This document shows, piece after piece, positions 1 to 9,036 of a DNA stretch of 64,000 nucleotides. The stretch comes from a bacterium (GTDB lineage: Bacteria; Pseudomonadota; Alphaproteobacteria; Caulobacterales; Hyphomonadaceae). Every line of letters begins with the position of its first letter. Within the stretch, counting starts at the first letter, position 1. The notes beneath the pieces were generated by a model that was given only the letters and a program-made list of their open reading frames with translations, had not been told where the DNA came from and made no database searches. The translations under genes were made by a program, and so were the position numbers. The stretch spans positions 459,343 to 523,342 of the forward strand of contig WGML01000002.1 of the NCBI GenBank assembly GCA_016125045.1. The letters are read 5' to 3'.

Positions 1-1670
1 GTTTTGAACTTGAGGAAAAGCTGATCCACGGGGCGGTCTACAAGACCTACAAACACGCGCCGGGAACCCTGCGCGACATCTTCCTCGCCAGCAGCGCCTG
101 GGGCGAGCGCGAGTATGTGGTGTTTGAAGACGAGCGCATGACCTATGCCGACCATCTGCGCGCGGTGAACCATCTCGCGCACATCCTGCGCGACCGGTTC
201 GGGGTCGCAAAGGGCGACCGGGTGGCGGTGGTGATGCGGAATTATCCGCAGTGGGCGGTGGGCTTCTTCGCGCCTCTGGTGCTCGGCGCGATCACGACGC
301 CGATGAATTCCTGGTGGACCGCCGACGAACTCGATTACGGGCTCGCCGACAGCGGCTCCAAGGTCGCCATCATCGATGTCGAGCGTCTCGAGCGTCTGCG
401 TGGGCGGCTCGGAAACCTGCCCGACCTGAAGCATATCATCGTGGCGCGCGGCGGCGAGGATGAAGCCGATCCGCGCATTGTCAGCATGGAATCCCTGATC
501 GGCGACGCCCATACGTGGAAGCGGCTGCCGGACAAGGCGGCCCCGGACGCGGACGTCCAGCCTGATGACGACGCGACGATCATGTACACTTCCGGCACGA
601 CGGGTAAGCCGAAGGGCGCGCTGGCGACGCACCGGGCGATCATCTCGAACGTGTTCAATTCCGCCGCCTGCCAGGCCCGGTCCTTCCTGCGCCGGGGTGA
701 GATCCCGCCGGAACCGGACTATCTGAATGACCCCCCGAGGATCGCGCTGCTGGCGATCCCGTTCTTCCACGCGACGGGTGCGTTCGCGAACCTCGTTCCG
801 TCGATCATGTCGGCGGGCAAGATCGTGACGATGTACAAGTGGGACGCGGCCGAGGCGCTGCCGATCATCGAACGGGAGAAGGTGACCGTGATCGGCGGGG
901 TGCCCGCCATCGCCTGGCAGGTGCTCGAACACCCGGATCGCGACAAGTATGACCTGTCGTCGATCGCCAATGTCGCCTATGGCGGCGCGCCGTCGGCCCC
1001 CGAACTCGTGAGCACGATCAAACGCCGATTCACGGCGGCGACGGTCTCGAACGGCTGGGGCATGACCGAGACCTGCGCCACCGCATCGCTCAACTGGGGG
1101 CGGGACTATGAGCTGCGCCCCGACAGCGCAGGATGTCCGGGTCCGGCGATGGATTTCAAGATCGTCGGCGCCAATGGCGAGACGCTCGGCCCGAACGAGG
1201 TGGGGGAGTTGTGGGCGAAGGGGCCCAACAATGCGCGGCTCTACTGGAACAAGCCCGAGGCGACCGCCAAGACCTTCATCGACGGATGGGTGGTGACGGG
1301 CGACATCGCCCGCATCGACGAGGAAGGGTTCGTCTTCCTGCTCGACCGCGCCAAGGACATGCTGATCCGCGGCGGGGAGAACATCTACTGCATCGAGGTG
1401 GAGAACGTCCTATATGAGCATCCTGCGATCATGGATGCGGCGATCGTCGGCATTCCCCACAAGGTGCTTGGCGAGGAAGTCGGGGCGGTGGTGCAGGTGA
1501 AGCCCGGCATGACCACCTCCCAGTCGGAGCTGCAGGCCTTCACCGCCGCGAAGCTCGCCGCGTTCAAGGTGCCCATCCAGGTCATCATCCAGCCCGATCC
1601 GCTGCCGCGGAACGCCAACGGCAAGATCATGAAGTCGGAACTGCGGGGCAAGTTCACGCCGCGCGGCTGA
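1..1670 (+). CDS. Acyl-CoA synthetase (class I adenylate-forming enzyme), 5' end outside window
   Basis: The frame is open from base 3 to the stop at 1670, so the true start lies before the window; the GTG at 117 is internal. The product should activate a carboxylic acid with ATP and load it onto CoA in the cytoplasm. Visible family motifs are the phosphate-binding loop YTSGTTGKPKG (bases 585-617), the A5-type motif GWGMTET, the A7-type motif VVTGDIARIDEEGFVFLLDR followed by RGGENIYCIEVE (A8 hinge), and the C-terminal PRNANGKIMK carrying the catalytic lysine. The C-terminal lid domain is complete. Substrate cannot be told from sequence; a fatty or aromatic acid is likely. It converges on the transporter gene on the opposite strand with a 33-bp gap. 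Confidence 0.9.
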   Translation, partial: FELEEKLIHGAVYKTYKHAPGTLRDIFLASSAWGEREYVVFEDERMTYADHLRAVNHLAHILRDRFGVAKGDRVAVVMRNYPQWAVGFFAPLVLGAITTPMNSWWTADELDYGLADSGSKVAIIDVERLERLRGRLGNLPDLKHIIVARGGEDEADPRIVSMESLIGDAHTWKRLPDKAAPDADVQPDDDATIMYTSGTTGKPKGALATHRAIISNVFNSAACQARSFLRRGEIPPEPDYLNDPPRIALLAIPFFHATGAFANLVPSIMSAGKIVTMYKWDAAEALPIIEREKVTVIGGVPAIAWQVLEHPDRDKYDLSSIANVAYGGAPSAPELVSTIKRRFTAATVSNGWGMTETCATASLNWGRDYELRPDSAGCPGPAMDFKIVGANGETLGPNEVGELWAKGPNNARLYWNKPEATAKTFIDGWVVTGDIARIDEEGFVFLLDRAKDMLIRGGENIYCIEVENVLYEHPAIMDAAIVGIPHKVLGEEVGAVVQVKPGMTTSQSELQAFTAAKLAAFKVPIQVIIQPDPLPRNANGKIMKSELRGKFTPRG

Positions 1671-1703
1671 TCCGGTCGTCCTCGTCGCCGGGAGGTGCGT
1701 GCG

Positions 1704-2723
1704 TCAGAACAGACGCATGATCTTCATGACGGCGAGCGTTCCTCCGGCGACGCACGCCATGATCAGGCAGACGACCGCGAACGCCATCGGGTTGGTTGCG
1801 GCTGGAATGCCGGCGACGTTCATGCCGAGGAGGCCGGTCAGGAAGGTCAGCGGCAGAAACAGCGCCGATATGATCGCCATGACGAGCAGGCGTGCGTTGA
1901 GCTGCGACTGCCGCGCCGCCTCCCCCTGGTCCTGCAGCACGGCGGCGCGTTCGCGGATCGAGTCCAGTTCCTCCGAGAGGCGCGTGACCCGGTCGCCGGA
2001 TTCCTGCAGGCGCATCTCATCGTCGTCCGAAAGCAGCCGGCGGCCGACGCGCTGAAGCTGGGCCATGGCGTCACGTTGCGGCTGGATGTAGCGGCGCAGG
2101 ATCAGCACCGTGCGGCGGAACTCCGACAGCGTCTTGGGCTCAAGCGCGCGGCTGCGGTCGAGCAATTCTTCCTCGAATTCGTCGACCTCCTCGCGAAGCT
2201 GGTCGACGAGCGGCTCGATCTTGTCGAGCAGGCCGGACGCGATCGCCACCAGCAGGGCGCCGGGTGATCTCGGGAGCTCTCCGGCGGCGGCGGATTCACG
2301 AATGGCGCTGATCGCCCGCACCGGATAGGAGCGCATCGACAGGACGACGCTCTCGTTCGCCCAGATCCGCACGGAGATCATGTCCTCCGGTTCGGCCCCG
2401 GGATTGTGGTTGACGCCGCGCAGATTGAGGAACACCCCGCCGTCGATCGTCGAACAGCGCGGGCGGGTTTCATCCTGAAGGAGCGCCGCGACGGCGGTTT
2501 CATCGAGCCCGCTCACGGTCTCGAGCCAGAGCTGGGTCTCGGCCGCGAGCCGGTTGAAGTGGAGCCACCGCCAGGACGCCGACGCTGAACCTGCCGCCGG
2601 TCGCCTCTCCGCCTCCGCCCAGTTGACGGGCGTGCAGCCGCTGTCGGAGATCTCGAACCCGAAGAGGAAGGCGTCCTCGTTCGGCGGCGCTTCATTGTTG
2701 CGTTCGATCGGTGCGACGGTCAT
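1704..2723 (-). CDS. CorA-superfamily metal transporter, ZntB-like
   Basis: A 339-residue inner-membrane protein of the CorA/ZntB superfamily. The long N-terminal cytoplasmic part is rich in acidic and helical sequence (for example the EEVDEFEEELLDR stretch). The last ~65 residues hold two transmembrane helices joined by the signature loop GLLGMNVAGIPAATNP. The GMN tripeptide is the superfamily selectivity signature, and the following GIP resembles ZntB more than classical magnesium CorA. Zinc or other divalent-cation transport is therefore likely, but the ion is inferred. The length matches the family. The start at 2723 gives a normal N terminus. It stands alone, convergent with the acyl-CoA synthetase and divergent from tlyA. 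Confidence 0.85.
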   Translation of the reverse strand: MTVAPIERNNEAPPNEDAFLFGFEISDSGCTPVNWAEAERRPAAGSASASWRWLHFNRLAAETQLWLETVSGLDETAVAALLQDETRPRCSTIDGGVFLNLRGVNHNPGAEPEDMISVRIWANESVVLSMRSYPVRAISAIRESAAAGELPRSPGALLVAIASGLLDKIEPLVDQLREEVDEFEEELLDRSRALEPKTLSEFRRTVLILRRYIQPQRDAMAQLQRVGRRLLSDDDEMRLQESGDRVTRLSEELDSIRERAAVLQDQGEAARQSQLNARLLVMAIISALFLPLTFLTGLLGMNVAGIPAATNPMAFAVVCLIMACVAGGTLAVMKIMRLF

Positions 2724-2822
2724 GGGCTCTGGTTCGGCGGACGCCGGAAGCCGGCGAATGAGATCGTTCTAACGCCGCCGCCGGTCGCAGGAACAGAGGC
2801 GTGTGAGCAGAGGTCAACAGCT

Positions 2823-3578
2823 ATGACAGCTTCCGGCGACCCGCCCGAACGACGACGTCTCGATGTCGAGATCGTGCGGCGCGGGCTCGCATCGTCGCGG
2901 GCGCGGGCCCACGCCGCGATCGCCGGAGGCGGCGTCACGGTCGATGGGATCCCGGCGGCCAAACCCGGCGCGCTCGTATCGGATGGCGCGGAGATCGTGT
3001 ACGAGGCCGACCACCCTTATGTGTCTCGCGGCGCGTTGAAGCTTGATCACGCGCTCACCGCGTTCGGCGTCGCGCCGGATGGGCGCGTTTGCATCGATCT
3101 TGGCGCTTCGACGGGTGGGTTCACGCAGGTTCTGCTCGCGCGCGGCGCGCGGCGGGTCTATGCGGTCGATGTGGGGCGGGACCAGCTGGATGCGGAACTT
3201 CGCGCCGACCCCCGGGTCCGGTCGCTTGAGGGGATGGACGCCCGCGCGATCGATCTCGGCGGGGAGGCCGAACCGATCGGCCTTGTGGTGTGCGACCTCA
3301 GCTTCATCAGCCTTGCGAAGGCGATCGGGCCGGCGCTCAGGCTCGTTCAGGCGGGAGGTGATGTGGTCGCGCTGTTCAAGCCGCAGTTCGAGGTCGGTCG
3401 CAAGCATGTCGGCAAGGGCGGGATCGTGCGGGATGACGCGGCAAGCCTCGCCGCACGGCGGGCGCTGGAGGCGTTCTTGGCGGAGATCGGCTGGAGCGTG
3501 CTTGGCTGGACGCCGAGCCCGATTGCGGGCGGCGACGGCAATCGCGAATGGCTGGTCCACGCGCGCCGAGCCGTTTGA
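2823..3578 (+). CDS. tlyA: TlyA family rRNA 2'-O-methyltransferase / haemolysin-like protein
   Basis: A 251-residue protein. An S4 RNA-binding domain covers about residues 8-65, with RRLDVEIVRRGLASSRARA and the VTVDGIPAAKPG segment. An FtsJ-like Rossmann methyltransferase domain follows, with the SAM-binding motif DLGASTGGFTQ near residue 92 and the acidic motif VVCDLSFISL. In characterised members TlyA methylates ribose 2'-O positions in rRNA using SAM; that activity is transferred from the family. Start at the ATG after a short leader. It is divergent from the ZntB-like gene (99 bp apart). Nothing looks truncated. Confidence 0.9.
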   Translation: MTASGDPPERRRLDVEIVRRGLASSRARAHAAIAGGGVTVDGIPAAKPGALVSDGAEIVYEADHPYVSRGALKLDHALTAFGVAPDGRVCIDLGASTGGFTQVLLARGARRVYAVDVGRDQLDAELRADPRVRSLEGMDARAIDLGGEAEPIGLVVCDLSFISLAKAIGPALRLVQAGGDVVALFKPQFEVGRKHVGKGGIVRDDAASLAARRALEAFLAEIGWSVLGWTPSPIAGGDGNREWLVHARRAV

Positions 3579-3683
3579 TCCAATGGCGGGCGACTTGCCC
3601 GGCCCCTCGCGCGGCCCTCACGTTCGGGACGCAGCGTTCAGGACTTCGCGTCAGGAGTGTCGGGAGCAGCCCTTCCGCGGCGA

Positions 3684-3699
3684 CGGGCTCGAGAGCCCG
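3684..3699. other. GC-rich hairpin between convergent genes
   Basis: A perfect inverted repeat, CGGGCTC / GAGCCCG with a 2-nt centre, lies in the 189-bp convergent gap after tlyA. There is no T-run beside it, so it may help 3'-end formation or be chance in GC-rich DNA. Confidence 0.3.
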
Positions 3700-3749
3700 C
3701 CGCCGCTTCCGGCCAGGCCCTGGGTTGGGGGGACGGGCCTGAACATGAA

Positions 3750-3769
3750 AGGAACCGGCGAAGGTTCCT
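3750..3769 (-). terminator. Possible weak intrinsic terminator overlapping a stop codon
   Basis: The arms AGGAACC and GGTTCCT flank a 6-nt loop. Read on the minus strand, the hairpin starts at the stop codon of the glycine-zipper gene and is followed by TTTC, a short U-run. The layout suits a weak terminator for that gene. Confidence 0.4.
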
Positions 3770-4382
3770 AATTCCTCACGTCCCAGTCGCTGTAATAGGC
3801 GTACCGGCACGCTTCGACTGGCTCGTGGATCTCCCTGCCGTCCGGCAGTCGGGTGATCCGGCGCGCATCAGCGCACTCGCGACCGGCATAGTCGTCAGAA
3901 TACCGATAGTCCCGATGACGCCCGCCCGCAAGGTCGTCATGGCGATAGGTGTCGCGACGACCTGTGGATTTCGTGCGGCGAAATGAACCAGGGTTGCGGT
4001 ATTCGTAGTCGCTCGACCCATACGAATAATGTGGTTGGTAGGTTCCGTAACCACGCCCGCCATAATCCGGATAGGTCGGCGCGTAGGCGTAGTCGCGGTT
4101 GCCATAGCCAAACTCCTGGGCATTGCAGTTGACGTCGCCGCGGCCGATCTCCGAGCCGGCCAGCGCGCCGACCAGCGCCCCGAGGACCGCGCCCTCGTCT
4201 TTTGCGTTGCGAGCCGCGACGCCGTTGCCGAGCAGGCCGCCGACGACCCCGCCGAGCACCGCGCCCGCGACCTGCTTGTCGCCGCGGATGTCACGACAGA
4301 CATCGCGGTAGGACTGGGCTGCGGCTGGTAGGGTGAACGCCGCAGATGCGGCGGCGAGAACGAGGATGGCTTTCAGACGCAT
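3768..4382 (-). CDS. Secreted glycine-zipper (17-kDa-antigen-like) surface protein
   Basis: From the chosen ATG at 4382 the protein is 204 residues. An upstream in-frame ATG at 4427 adds 15 residues before the signal peptide and is less likely. The N terminus MRLKAILVLAAASAAFTLPA AAQ is a typical Sec signal peptide with an AAA-Q-type cleavage site (spacing here only marks the motif). Next is a glycine zipper, GAVLGGVVGGLLGNGVA and then GAVLGALVGALAGSEIG, the pattern of the 17-kDa surface antigen / glycine zipper 2TM family. The second half is Tyr/Gly/Arg-rich and low in complexity, ending with a Cys-containing tail. It probably sits in or at the outer membrane. The exact role is unknown. Confidence 0.75.
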   Translation of the reverse strand: MRLKAILVLAAASAAFTLPAAAQSYRDVCRDIRGDKQVAGAVLGGVVGGLLGNGVAARNAKDEGAVLGALVGALAGSEIGRGDVNCNAQEFGYGNRDYAYAPTYPDYGGRGYGTYQPHYSYGSSDYEYRNPGSFRRTKSTGRRDTYRHDDLAGGRHRDYRYSDDYAGRECADARRITRLPDGREIHEPVEACRYAYYSDWDVRN

Positions 4383-4497
4383 GGGCTGCCTCCGTTGAAC
4401 TACTGGCGGACGATCCGACGCGACCACAATGGCGGAGCGTCGCTGAACGAGACATGAAGCGCCGGTTCAGTGAACAGGCGCCGACCTTCGCGCGGGC

Positions 4498-5607
4498 TCA
4501 GGCGTCCGCGCCGGTCTGTCCTCGATGGCGCAGCTTGTGGTCGGCGAGCACGGCGGCGAGCATCGCCTCGGCCACGGGCGCCGCGCGTATCCCGACGCAC
4601 GGGTCGTGGCGGCCTGTCGTGCGGACGTCGACGTCGGCGCCTGCGCGGTCCACCGACTTGCGCGGGATCAGGATCGAGGAGGTCGGCTTGACCGCGAGCC
4701 GCGCCACCACGGGCTGGCCGGTGGAGATGCCGCCCAGCACTCCGCCGTTATTGTTCGACAGGAAGCTGACGTCGTTGCCGTCGCGGCGCATTTCGTCGGC
4801 GTTCTCTTCCCCCCGCAGCGCCGCCGATGCGAACCCTGCCCCGATCTCTACGCCCTTCACCGCATTGATGGACATCAGGGCGGCGGCGATGTCGGCGTCG
4901 AGCTTGCCATAGACGGGCGCGCCCCAGCCGGCAGGGACGCCGGTGGCTTCGACCTCGACGATCGCACCGACGGAGGAGCCGGATTTCCGGGTGTCGTCGA
5001 GGAAAGTCTCCCACAGCGAGACGACGCCGGCGTCCGGCGCCCAGAACGGGTTGCGCGCGCACTCCTCCCAGTCCCAGCGCGACCGGTCGATCGCGTGCGG
5101 ACCGATCTGCACCAGCGCGGCGCGGATGGAGACGCCGGGCCCGAGAATCTTCCGCGCGACCGCGCCTGCAGCAACCCGCGCCGCGGTCTCGCGAGCTGAT
5201 GACCTGCCGCCGCCCCGGGGATCGCGCAGGCCATATTTCCGATCGTAGGTGAAGTCGGCGTGGCCGGGGCGATAGCTCTCGGCGATTGCGCTGTAGTCCT
5301 TTGATTTCTGGTCCTTGTTTTCGATCATCAGCGCGATCGGCGTGCCGGTGGTGACCGGTCCGCCATGCTCGGCGCGGATACGGTCATCTTCATAGACACC
5401 GGACAGAATCCGCACCTCGTCCGGCTCCTGGCGCTGCGTGACGAAGCGGGAGGTTCCCGGCCGGCGGCGGTCAAGCCATGGCTGGATGTCCGCCTCGCTG
5501 AGGGGCAGGCCCGGCGGGCATCCGTCGATCACGCAGCCAAGCGCGGGGCCGTGGCTCTCTCCCCAGGTGGTGACGCGGAAAAGGTGTCCGTAGGTGTTGT
5601 GCGACAT
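4498..5607 (-). CDS. aroC: Chorismate synthase
   Basis: A 369-residue enzyme for the last step of the shikimate pathway, converting 5-enolpyruvylshikimate-3-phosphate to chorismate with reduced FMN. All family signatures are visible: [18 protein letters not shown] at the N terminus, [17 protein letters not shown] in the middle, [17 protein letters not shown], and the C-terminal [17 protein letters not shown]. Length is normal for the bacterial family. The ATG at 5607 starts at the conserved N terminus ([20 protein letters not shown]). It has no other shikimate gene beside it. Confidence 0.97.
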   Translation of the reverse strand: MSHNTYGHLFRVTTWGESHGPALGCVIDGCPPGLPLSEADIQPWLDRRRPGTSRFVTQRQEPDEVRILSGVYEDDRIRAEHGGPVTTGTPIALMIENKDQKSKDYSAIAESYRPGHADFTYDRKYGLRDPRGGGRSSARETAARVAAGAVARKILGPGVSIRAALVQIGPHAIDRSRWDWEECARNPFWAPDAGVVSLWETFLDDTRKSGSSVGAIVEVEATGVPAGWGAPVYGKLDADIAAALMSINAVKGVEIGAGFASAALRGEENADEMRRDGNDVSFLSNNNGGVLGGISTGQPVVARLAVKPTSSILIPRKSVDRAGADVDVRTTGRHDPCVGIRAAPVAEAMLAAVLADHKLRHRGQTGADA

Positions 5608-5721
5608 GGCACTGAGTTGAACCTCAATCCCGCGGGATTTAACAGCCCCTGTGCGGAAATGACCGAGCGTCAGGAATGGGTCTCAGGCGCGTTCGGGACG
5701 CGGTTCGGACCGGGCGGCGTC

Positions 5722-6903
5722 TCACTCGTTTCGATCGATCCCGCGAGCCTCGGTCGCCGGGACCACCGACGGCGGAGCACGTCCTACATAGCGTGCGCGA
5801 GGCCGGATCGGTTGGCCGGTTTCGATCTGCTCCATAGCGTGACCCATCCATCCCACGGACCGGCCGATGGCGAAGACAAGAAACGCCGCATCGGGGGAGA
5901 GCGGCGCGGTGAGTGCGAAGGCGGCGATCGCGAAGTCGACATTCGGGTGTTCTCCGACGCTGTCGACGACGATGCGTTCAAGTTCCCTGATGCTGTCCGG
6001 GATGTCGAGGCGGGCGAGGAGCGATGCGGCGCGCGGGTCGCCCGCTGGATAAAGCGGGTGGCCGACCCCAGGCAAGCTGCGCCCTTCATCGAGTCGGGCG
6101 CGCACGGCTGCCTGCGCGCCCACGCGTCCGGCCTCCTTGAGGAAGGCGATCGTCGGCACGACCGCGCCGCCGTGCAGAGGTCCGGTGAGGGTCGACAAAC
6201 CGGCGAGGGCGCATGCAGCCAGCGAGGCGCCGGTGGACGCCGCGACGCGAGCGGCGAAGGTCGAGGGGTTGAGTTCGTGATCCATAAGGAGGACGAGCGC
6301 CCGTCGGACCGTGTCGGCGTCGGTTCCGCTCAACGACCAGGCCGTGGCGAGCCGCTCATGTATCGGCGCGCTGGATGATGCGCCCGCCGCCTGGTTTGCG
6401 AGATCGCTGAGGATAGACCCGGCTTCGACGGCGAGCGATCGGACTGGCCGACCGCGCGCGGAGGCGTCGGCTGAGGCCCTGCGCGCGAGCATGTTGAACA
6501 TCCGGTCGCGGCCCGATCCCGAAGGCGAAGGCGCCACGCTTTGCGGGTCGGCGGCAAACGGTGCTTTCCAGAAGAGGGCCGCCGCCGCTTCGAGAGTTGA
6601 GGTCTCCGACAGCTCGATCGCGTCGACGCCGCGATAGTAGAGGCGCCCCTTCAAGACCGTGGTCAGCGATGACGACAGCAGGGGTTCGCCCCAAGCGATC
6701 GCTTCCCTGGCCACGTCTGACGCGCTTCGCGGCCCGGACCGGCGCACGACCAGACGCTGGACATCGTCGAGACTGTAGAGCGACCGGCGCGAATCCGCAG
6801 GGTCGGTGCGCGCTTCGATCCGTCCCCGGCTGACATAGGCGTAAAGCGTTTGACGACGAACGCCGAGCCGGCTGAGGGCGTCTTCCGCGGTGATCCAGGA
6901 CAT
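5722..6903 (-). CDS. Citrate synthase-like protein with N-terminal helix-turn-helix domain
   Basis: A 393-residue two-domain protein. Residues 1-55 form a MerR/excisionase-type helix-turn-helix (EDALSRLGVRRQTLYAYVSR, then a wing with SRRSLYSLDDVQRLV). The rest is a citrate synthase fold with catalytic-type residues intact: His in MDHELNPSTFAAR (near residue 207), LTGPLHGG, VGHPLYPAGDPRA, and Asp in HPNVDFAIAAF. It may make citrate or 2-methylcitrate, sense a metabolite, or do both. DNA binding is inferred from the HTH. It is divergent from a second citrate synthase across a 93-bp region with phased ATTGAY repeats, a natural candidate operator. The start ATG at 6903 opens directly on the HTH. 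Confidence 0.85.
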   Translation of the reverse strand: MSWITAEDALSRLGVRRQTLYAYVSRGRIEARTDPADSRRSLYSLDDVQRLVVRRSGPRSASDVAREAIAWGEPLLSSSLTTVLKGRLYYRGVDAIELSETSTLEAAAALFWKAPFAADPQSVAPSPSGSGRDRMFNMLARRASADASARGRPVRSLAVEAGSILSDLANQAAGASSSAPIHERLATAWSLSGTDADTVRRALVLLMDHELNPSTFAARVAASTGASLAACALAGLSTLTGPLHGGAVVPTIAFLKEAGRVGAQAAVRARLDEGRSLPGVGHPLYPAGDPRAASLLARLDIPDSIRELERIVVDSVGEHPNVDFAIAAFALTAPLSPDAAFLVFAIGRSVGWMGHAMEQIETGQPIRPRARYVGRAPPSVVPATEARGIDRNE

Positions 6904-6996
6904 GGGACCTTTTAATATTGATTATATTGATCAAGATTGACGATACATTGATCCGGAACTCTTATCCATCCCGCCTTTGCATGGAGTGCGACCGAG
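6904..6996. promoter_or_regulatory. Shared control region of the divergent citrate synthase genes
   Basis: An unusually AT-rich 93-bp gap. It has four same-strand ATTGAY hexamers at 6917-6922, 6926-6931, 6936-6941 (ATTGAC) and 6947-6952, start-to-start distances 9, 10 and 11 bp, about one helical turn each. The second overlaps the 8-bp palindrome TTGATCAA (6927-6934). It is a plausible operator for the HTH-citrate synthase beside it. Promoter elements cannot be placed with confidence. Confidence 0.55.
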
Positions 6997-8079
6997 ATGA
7001 GCGGACTGGACGACGTGGTTGCGGCGGAAACAGAAATGTCCTCCGTCGACGGAGCGAACGGCCGGCTGATCATTCGCGGCTACTCGCTCGAACAGCTCGC
7101 CGGCGAGGTTCCGTTTGAAAGCGTGTGCCAGATGTTGTTCGAGGGGTGCTTCGACAACCTGCCGGCGCCCGATGGTTTTCACGCCGCACTCGGAGCGGCG
7201 CGAGCGCGGGTCGCCGAACGCGTCTTCGGGGTTGACGCCGACATCGCGCGTCTGCCCCCGATGGACGCGGTACGCGCGCTCGTCGCAAGGTTCGACGACG
7301 ACGATACGCTCGACAACGCCCTAATGTTGCTTGCGGCGCAAGGCGTGCTCTTGCCGGCGGTGCTCCGCATCAGAAAGGGCGAGCAGCCGATCGCGCCCGA
7401 TGAAACGCTCGGGCATGCGGCGGACATGTTGCGGATGCTGGGCGCCGACGCTTCGCCCGAGGCCGCCGCGGCGCTCGATGTGTATCTGGTGACGGTTTCT
7501 GACCATGGGCTCAATGCGTCGACCTTCGCCGCGCGTGTCGTCGCATCGACCTGGGCGGGCCTGACCTCCTCGGTTCTGGCGGGTCTCAGCGCGCTCAAGG
7601 GCCCGCTCCACGGCGGCGCCCCCGGCCCAGTGATCACGATGCTGGACGGCATAGGGGAAGCGGGGAACGCAGTCGCGTGGATCGAGGAGGCGCTGGATCG
7701 CGGCGACCGTTTGATGGGGTTTGGACACCGCATCTACAAGGTTCGCGATCCGCGCGCGAACGCGCTGAAGCGGGCGGTGGCGCGTCTCGCCGCCGGCTCG
7801 CCAGCCGGGCTCGGACGGCTCGAGTTGGCGGAGGCCGTCGAATTGGCCGCGCTGGACGTTCTGCATCGCCGCAAGCCGGACCTTGCGCTTGACGTGAATG
7901 TCGAGTTCTACACGGCCCTTCTGCTCGAGCGGCTCGGGTTTCCGCCGGACGCCTTCACGGCGGTGTTCGCGGCGGGTCGGACCGCCGGGTGGATTGCGCA
8001 TGCGAGGGAGCAGCGGCTGAAGGGGCGGCTCATCCGGCCGGCGTCCCGCTATGTGGGGCCGGCGGTTCGGGCCGCGTGA
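6997..8079 (+). CDS. Citrate synthase / 2-methylcitrate synthase family protein
   Basis: A 360-residue citrate synthase paralogue without the HTH, condensing acetyl-CoA (or propionyl-CoA) with oxaloacetate by family. Visible motifs are the SDHGLNASTFAARVVAST histidine motif (near residue 168), LKGPLHGGAPG, the GFGHRIYKVRDPRA histidine, and a C-terminal RPASRYVG arginine motif. The usual catalytic Asp in NVDFY is Glu here (NVEFY, near residue 302), as in a known subset of short citrate synthases. The N terminus lacks the large extension of Gram-negative type II enzymes. It is paired head-to-head with the HTH-containing paralogue. Which is the main TCA-cycle enzyme cannot be told from this window. 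Confidence 0.88.
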   Translation: MSGLDDVVAAETEMSSVDGANGRLIIRGYSLEQLAGEVPFESVCQMLFEGCFDNLPAPDGFHAALGAARARVAERVFGVDADIARLPPMDAVRALVARFDDDDTLDNALMLLAAQGVLLPAVLRIRKGEQPIAPDETLGHAADMLRMLGADASPEAAAALDVYLVTVSDHGLNASTFAARVVASTWAGLTSSVLAGLSALKGPLHGGAPGPVITMLDGIGEAGNAVAWIEEALDRGDRLMGFGHRIYKVRDPRANALKRAVARLAAGSPAGLGRLELAEAVELAALDVLHRRKPDLALDVNVEFYTALLLERLGFPPDAFTAVFAAGRTAGWIAHAREQRLKGRLIRPASRYVGPAVRAA

Positions 8080-8199
8080 CGGTCGCTCCGCTTCGGCGCA
8101 GTCGACGGCGCCGGTTGGTCGGTTTCGCCGAGCGGGGATTGGACTTGTTGGCGGCGGCGCGCGTACAACACCTGAAGACACCGCCCGTCCGGAGCTCCA

Positions 8200-8889
8200 A
8201 TGGTCAAGCGCGAGCCGTCCAAATCTGGTTTGATCCCGCCGACCCCGACGGCGGCCGAATACGCCGACGCCGTGTCCGCCGCGCCGGATGACGCCGGCTG
8301 GTTCACGCGCGATGACCCCACGGCGCTGTTCGCCGAATGGCTCGACGAGGCGCGGACGCGCGAACCGAATGATGCAAACGCGATGGCGCTCGCGACCGCC
8401 GACGAAACCGGCGCGCCGGACGTGCGCATGGTGTTGCTGAAGGACGTGTCGGCGGCCGGCTTCACTTTCTACTCGAACTCGGAAAGCCGCAAAGGCCGTC
8501 AACTGGCGGCGAACCCGCAGGCGGCCTTGTGCTTTCACTGGAAGAGCCTGCGCCGGCAGGTGCGGGTGTCCGGTCCGGTGTCGCCCGCGTCGGACGAGGC
8601 GGCGGACGCCTATTTCGCCTCCCGCGCCAAGGACAGCCAGATCGGCGCCTGGGCGTCGCTGCAGTCGCGACCCATGGAGGGGCGGTTCGAGCTTGAGAAG
8701 CGGATCGCGGAGTACGCGCTGCGCTATGGCCTCAAGGCGACGCCCCGGCCGGAGGTGTGGCGCGGCTATGTGGTTGCGCCCCTGCGGATCGAATTCTGGC
8801 GGGACCGTCCGTTCCGGCTGCATGACCGGCTTGAATTCATTCGGGAGACGCCGGCCGCCGGCTGGACGCGGCGACGGCTTTATCCTTGA
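8200..8889 (+). CDS. pdxH: Pyridoxamine 5'-phosphate oxidase
   Basis: A 229-residue flavoprotein that oxidises pyridoxine/pyridoxamine 5'-phosphate to pyridoxal 5'-phosphate with FMN and oxygen. Family motifs are [20 protein letters not shown], the [13 protein letters not shown] segment contacting [33 protein letters not shown], and the C-terminal dimerisation domain [14 protein letters not shown] ending in WTRRRLYP, which fits the conserved C-terminal RL.P. Length is normal. It lies 120 bp after the citrate synthase and is probably a separate unit. Confidence 0.95.
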   Translation: MVKREPSKSGLIPPTPTAAEYADAVSAAPDDAGWFTRDDPTALFAEWLDEARTREPNDANAMALATADETGAPDVRMVLLKDVSAAGFTFYSNSESRKGRQLAANPQAALCFHWKSLRRQVRVSGPVSPASDEAADAYFASRAKDSQIGAWASLQSRPMEGRFELEKRIAEYALRYGLKATPRPEVWRGYVVAPLRIEFWRDRPFRLHDRLEFIRETPAAGWTRRRLYP

Positions 8890-9036
8890 GACGGCGCCCA
8901 ATCGGCGGGCGGCGGGGCGCGATCGGGCGACCTGCCGGGCCGCTGCGCTCGCGCGCCTCAGGTGTGCGGACTAGGATTGTGCGCTCAGCCCGCCCCCGCC
9001 ATCCCGTCCACGCCGACGGAGAGGAGCCCCCCGCCG

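Noticed and set aside
6904..6996. CRISPR-like or phage attachment repeat
   Set aside because: Units are only 6 bp with 3-5 bp between them, no spacers or integrase; a regulatory site fits better.
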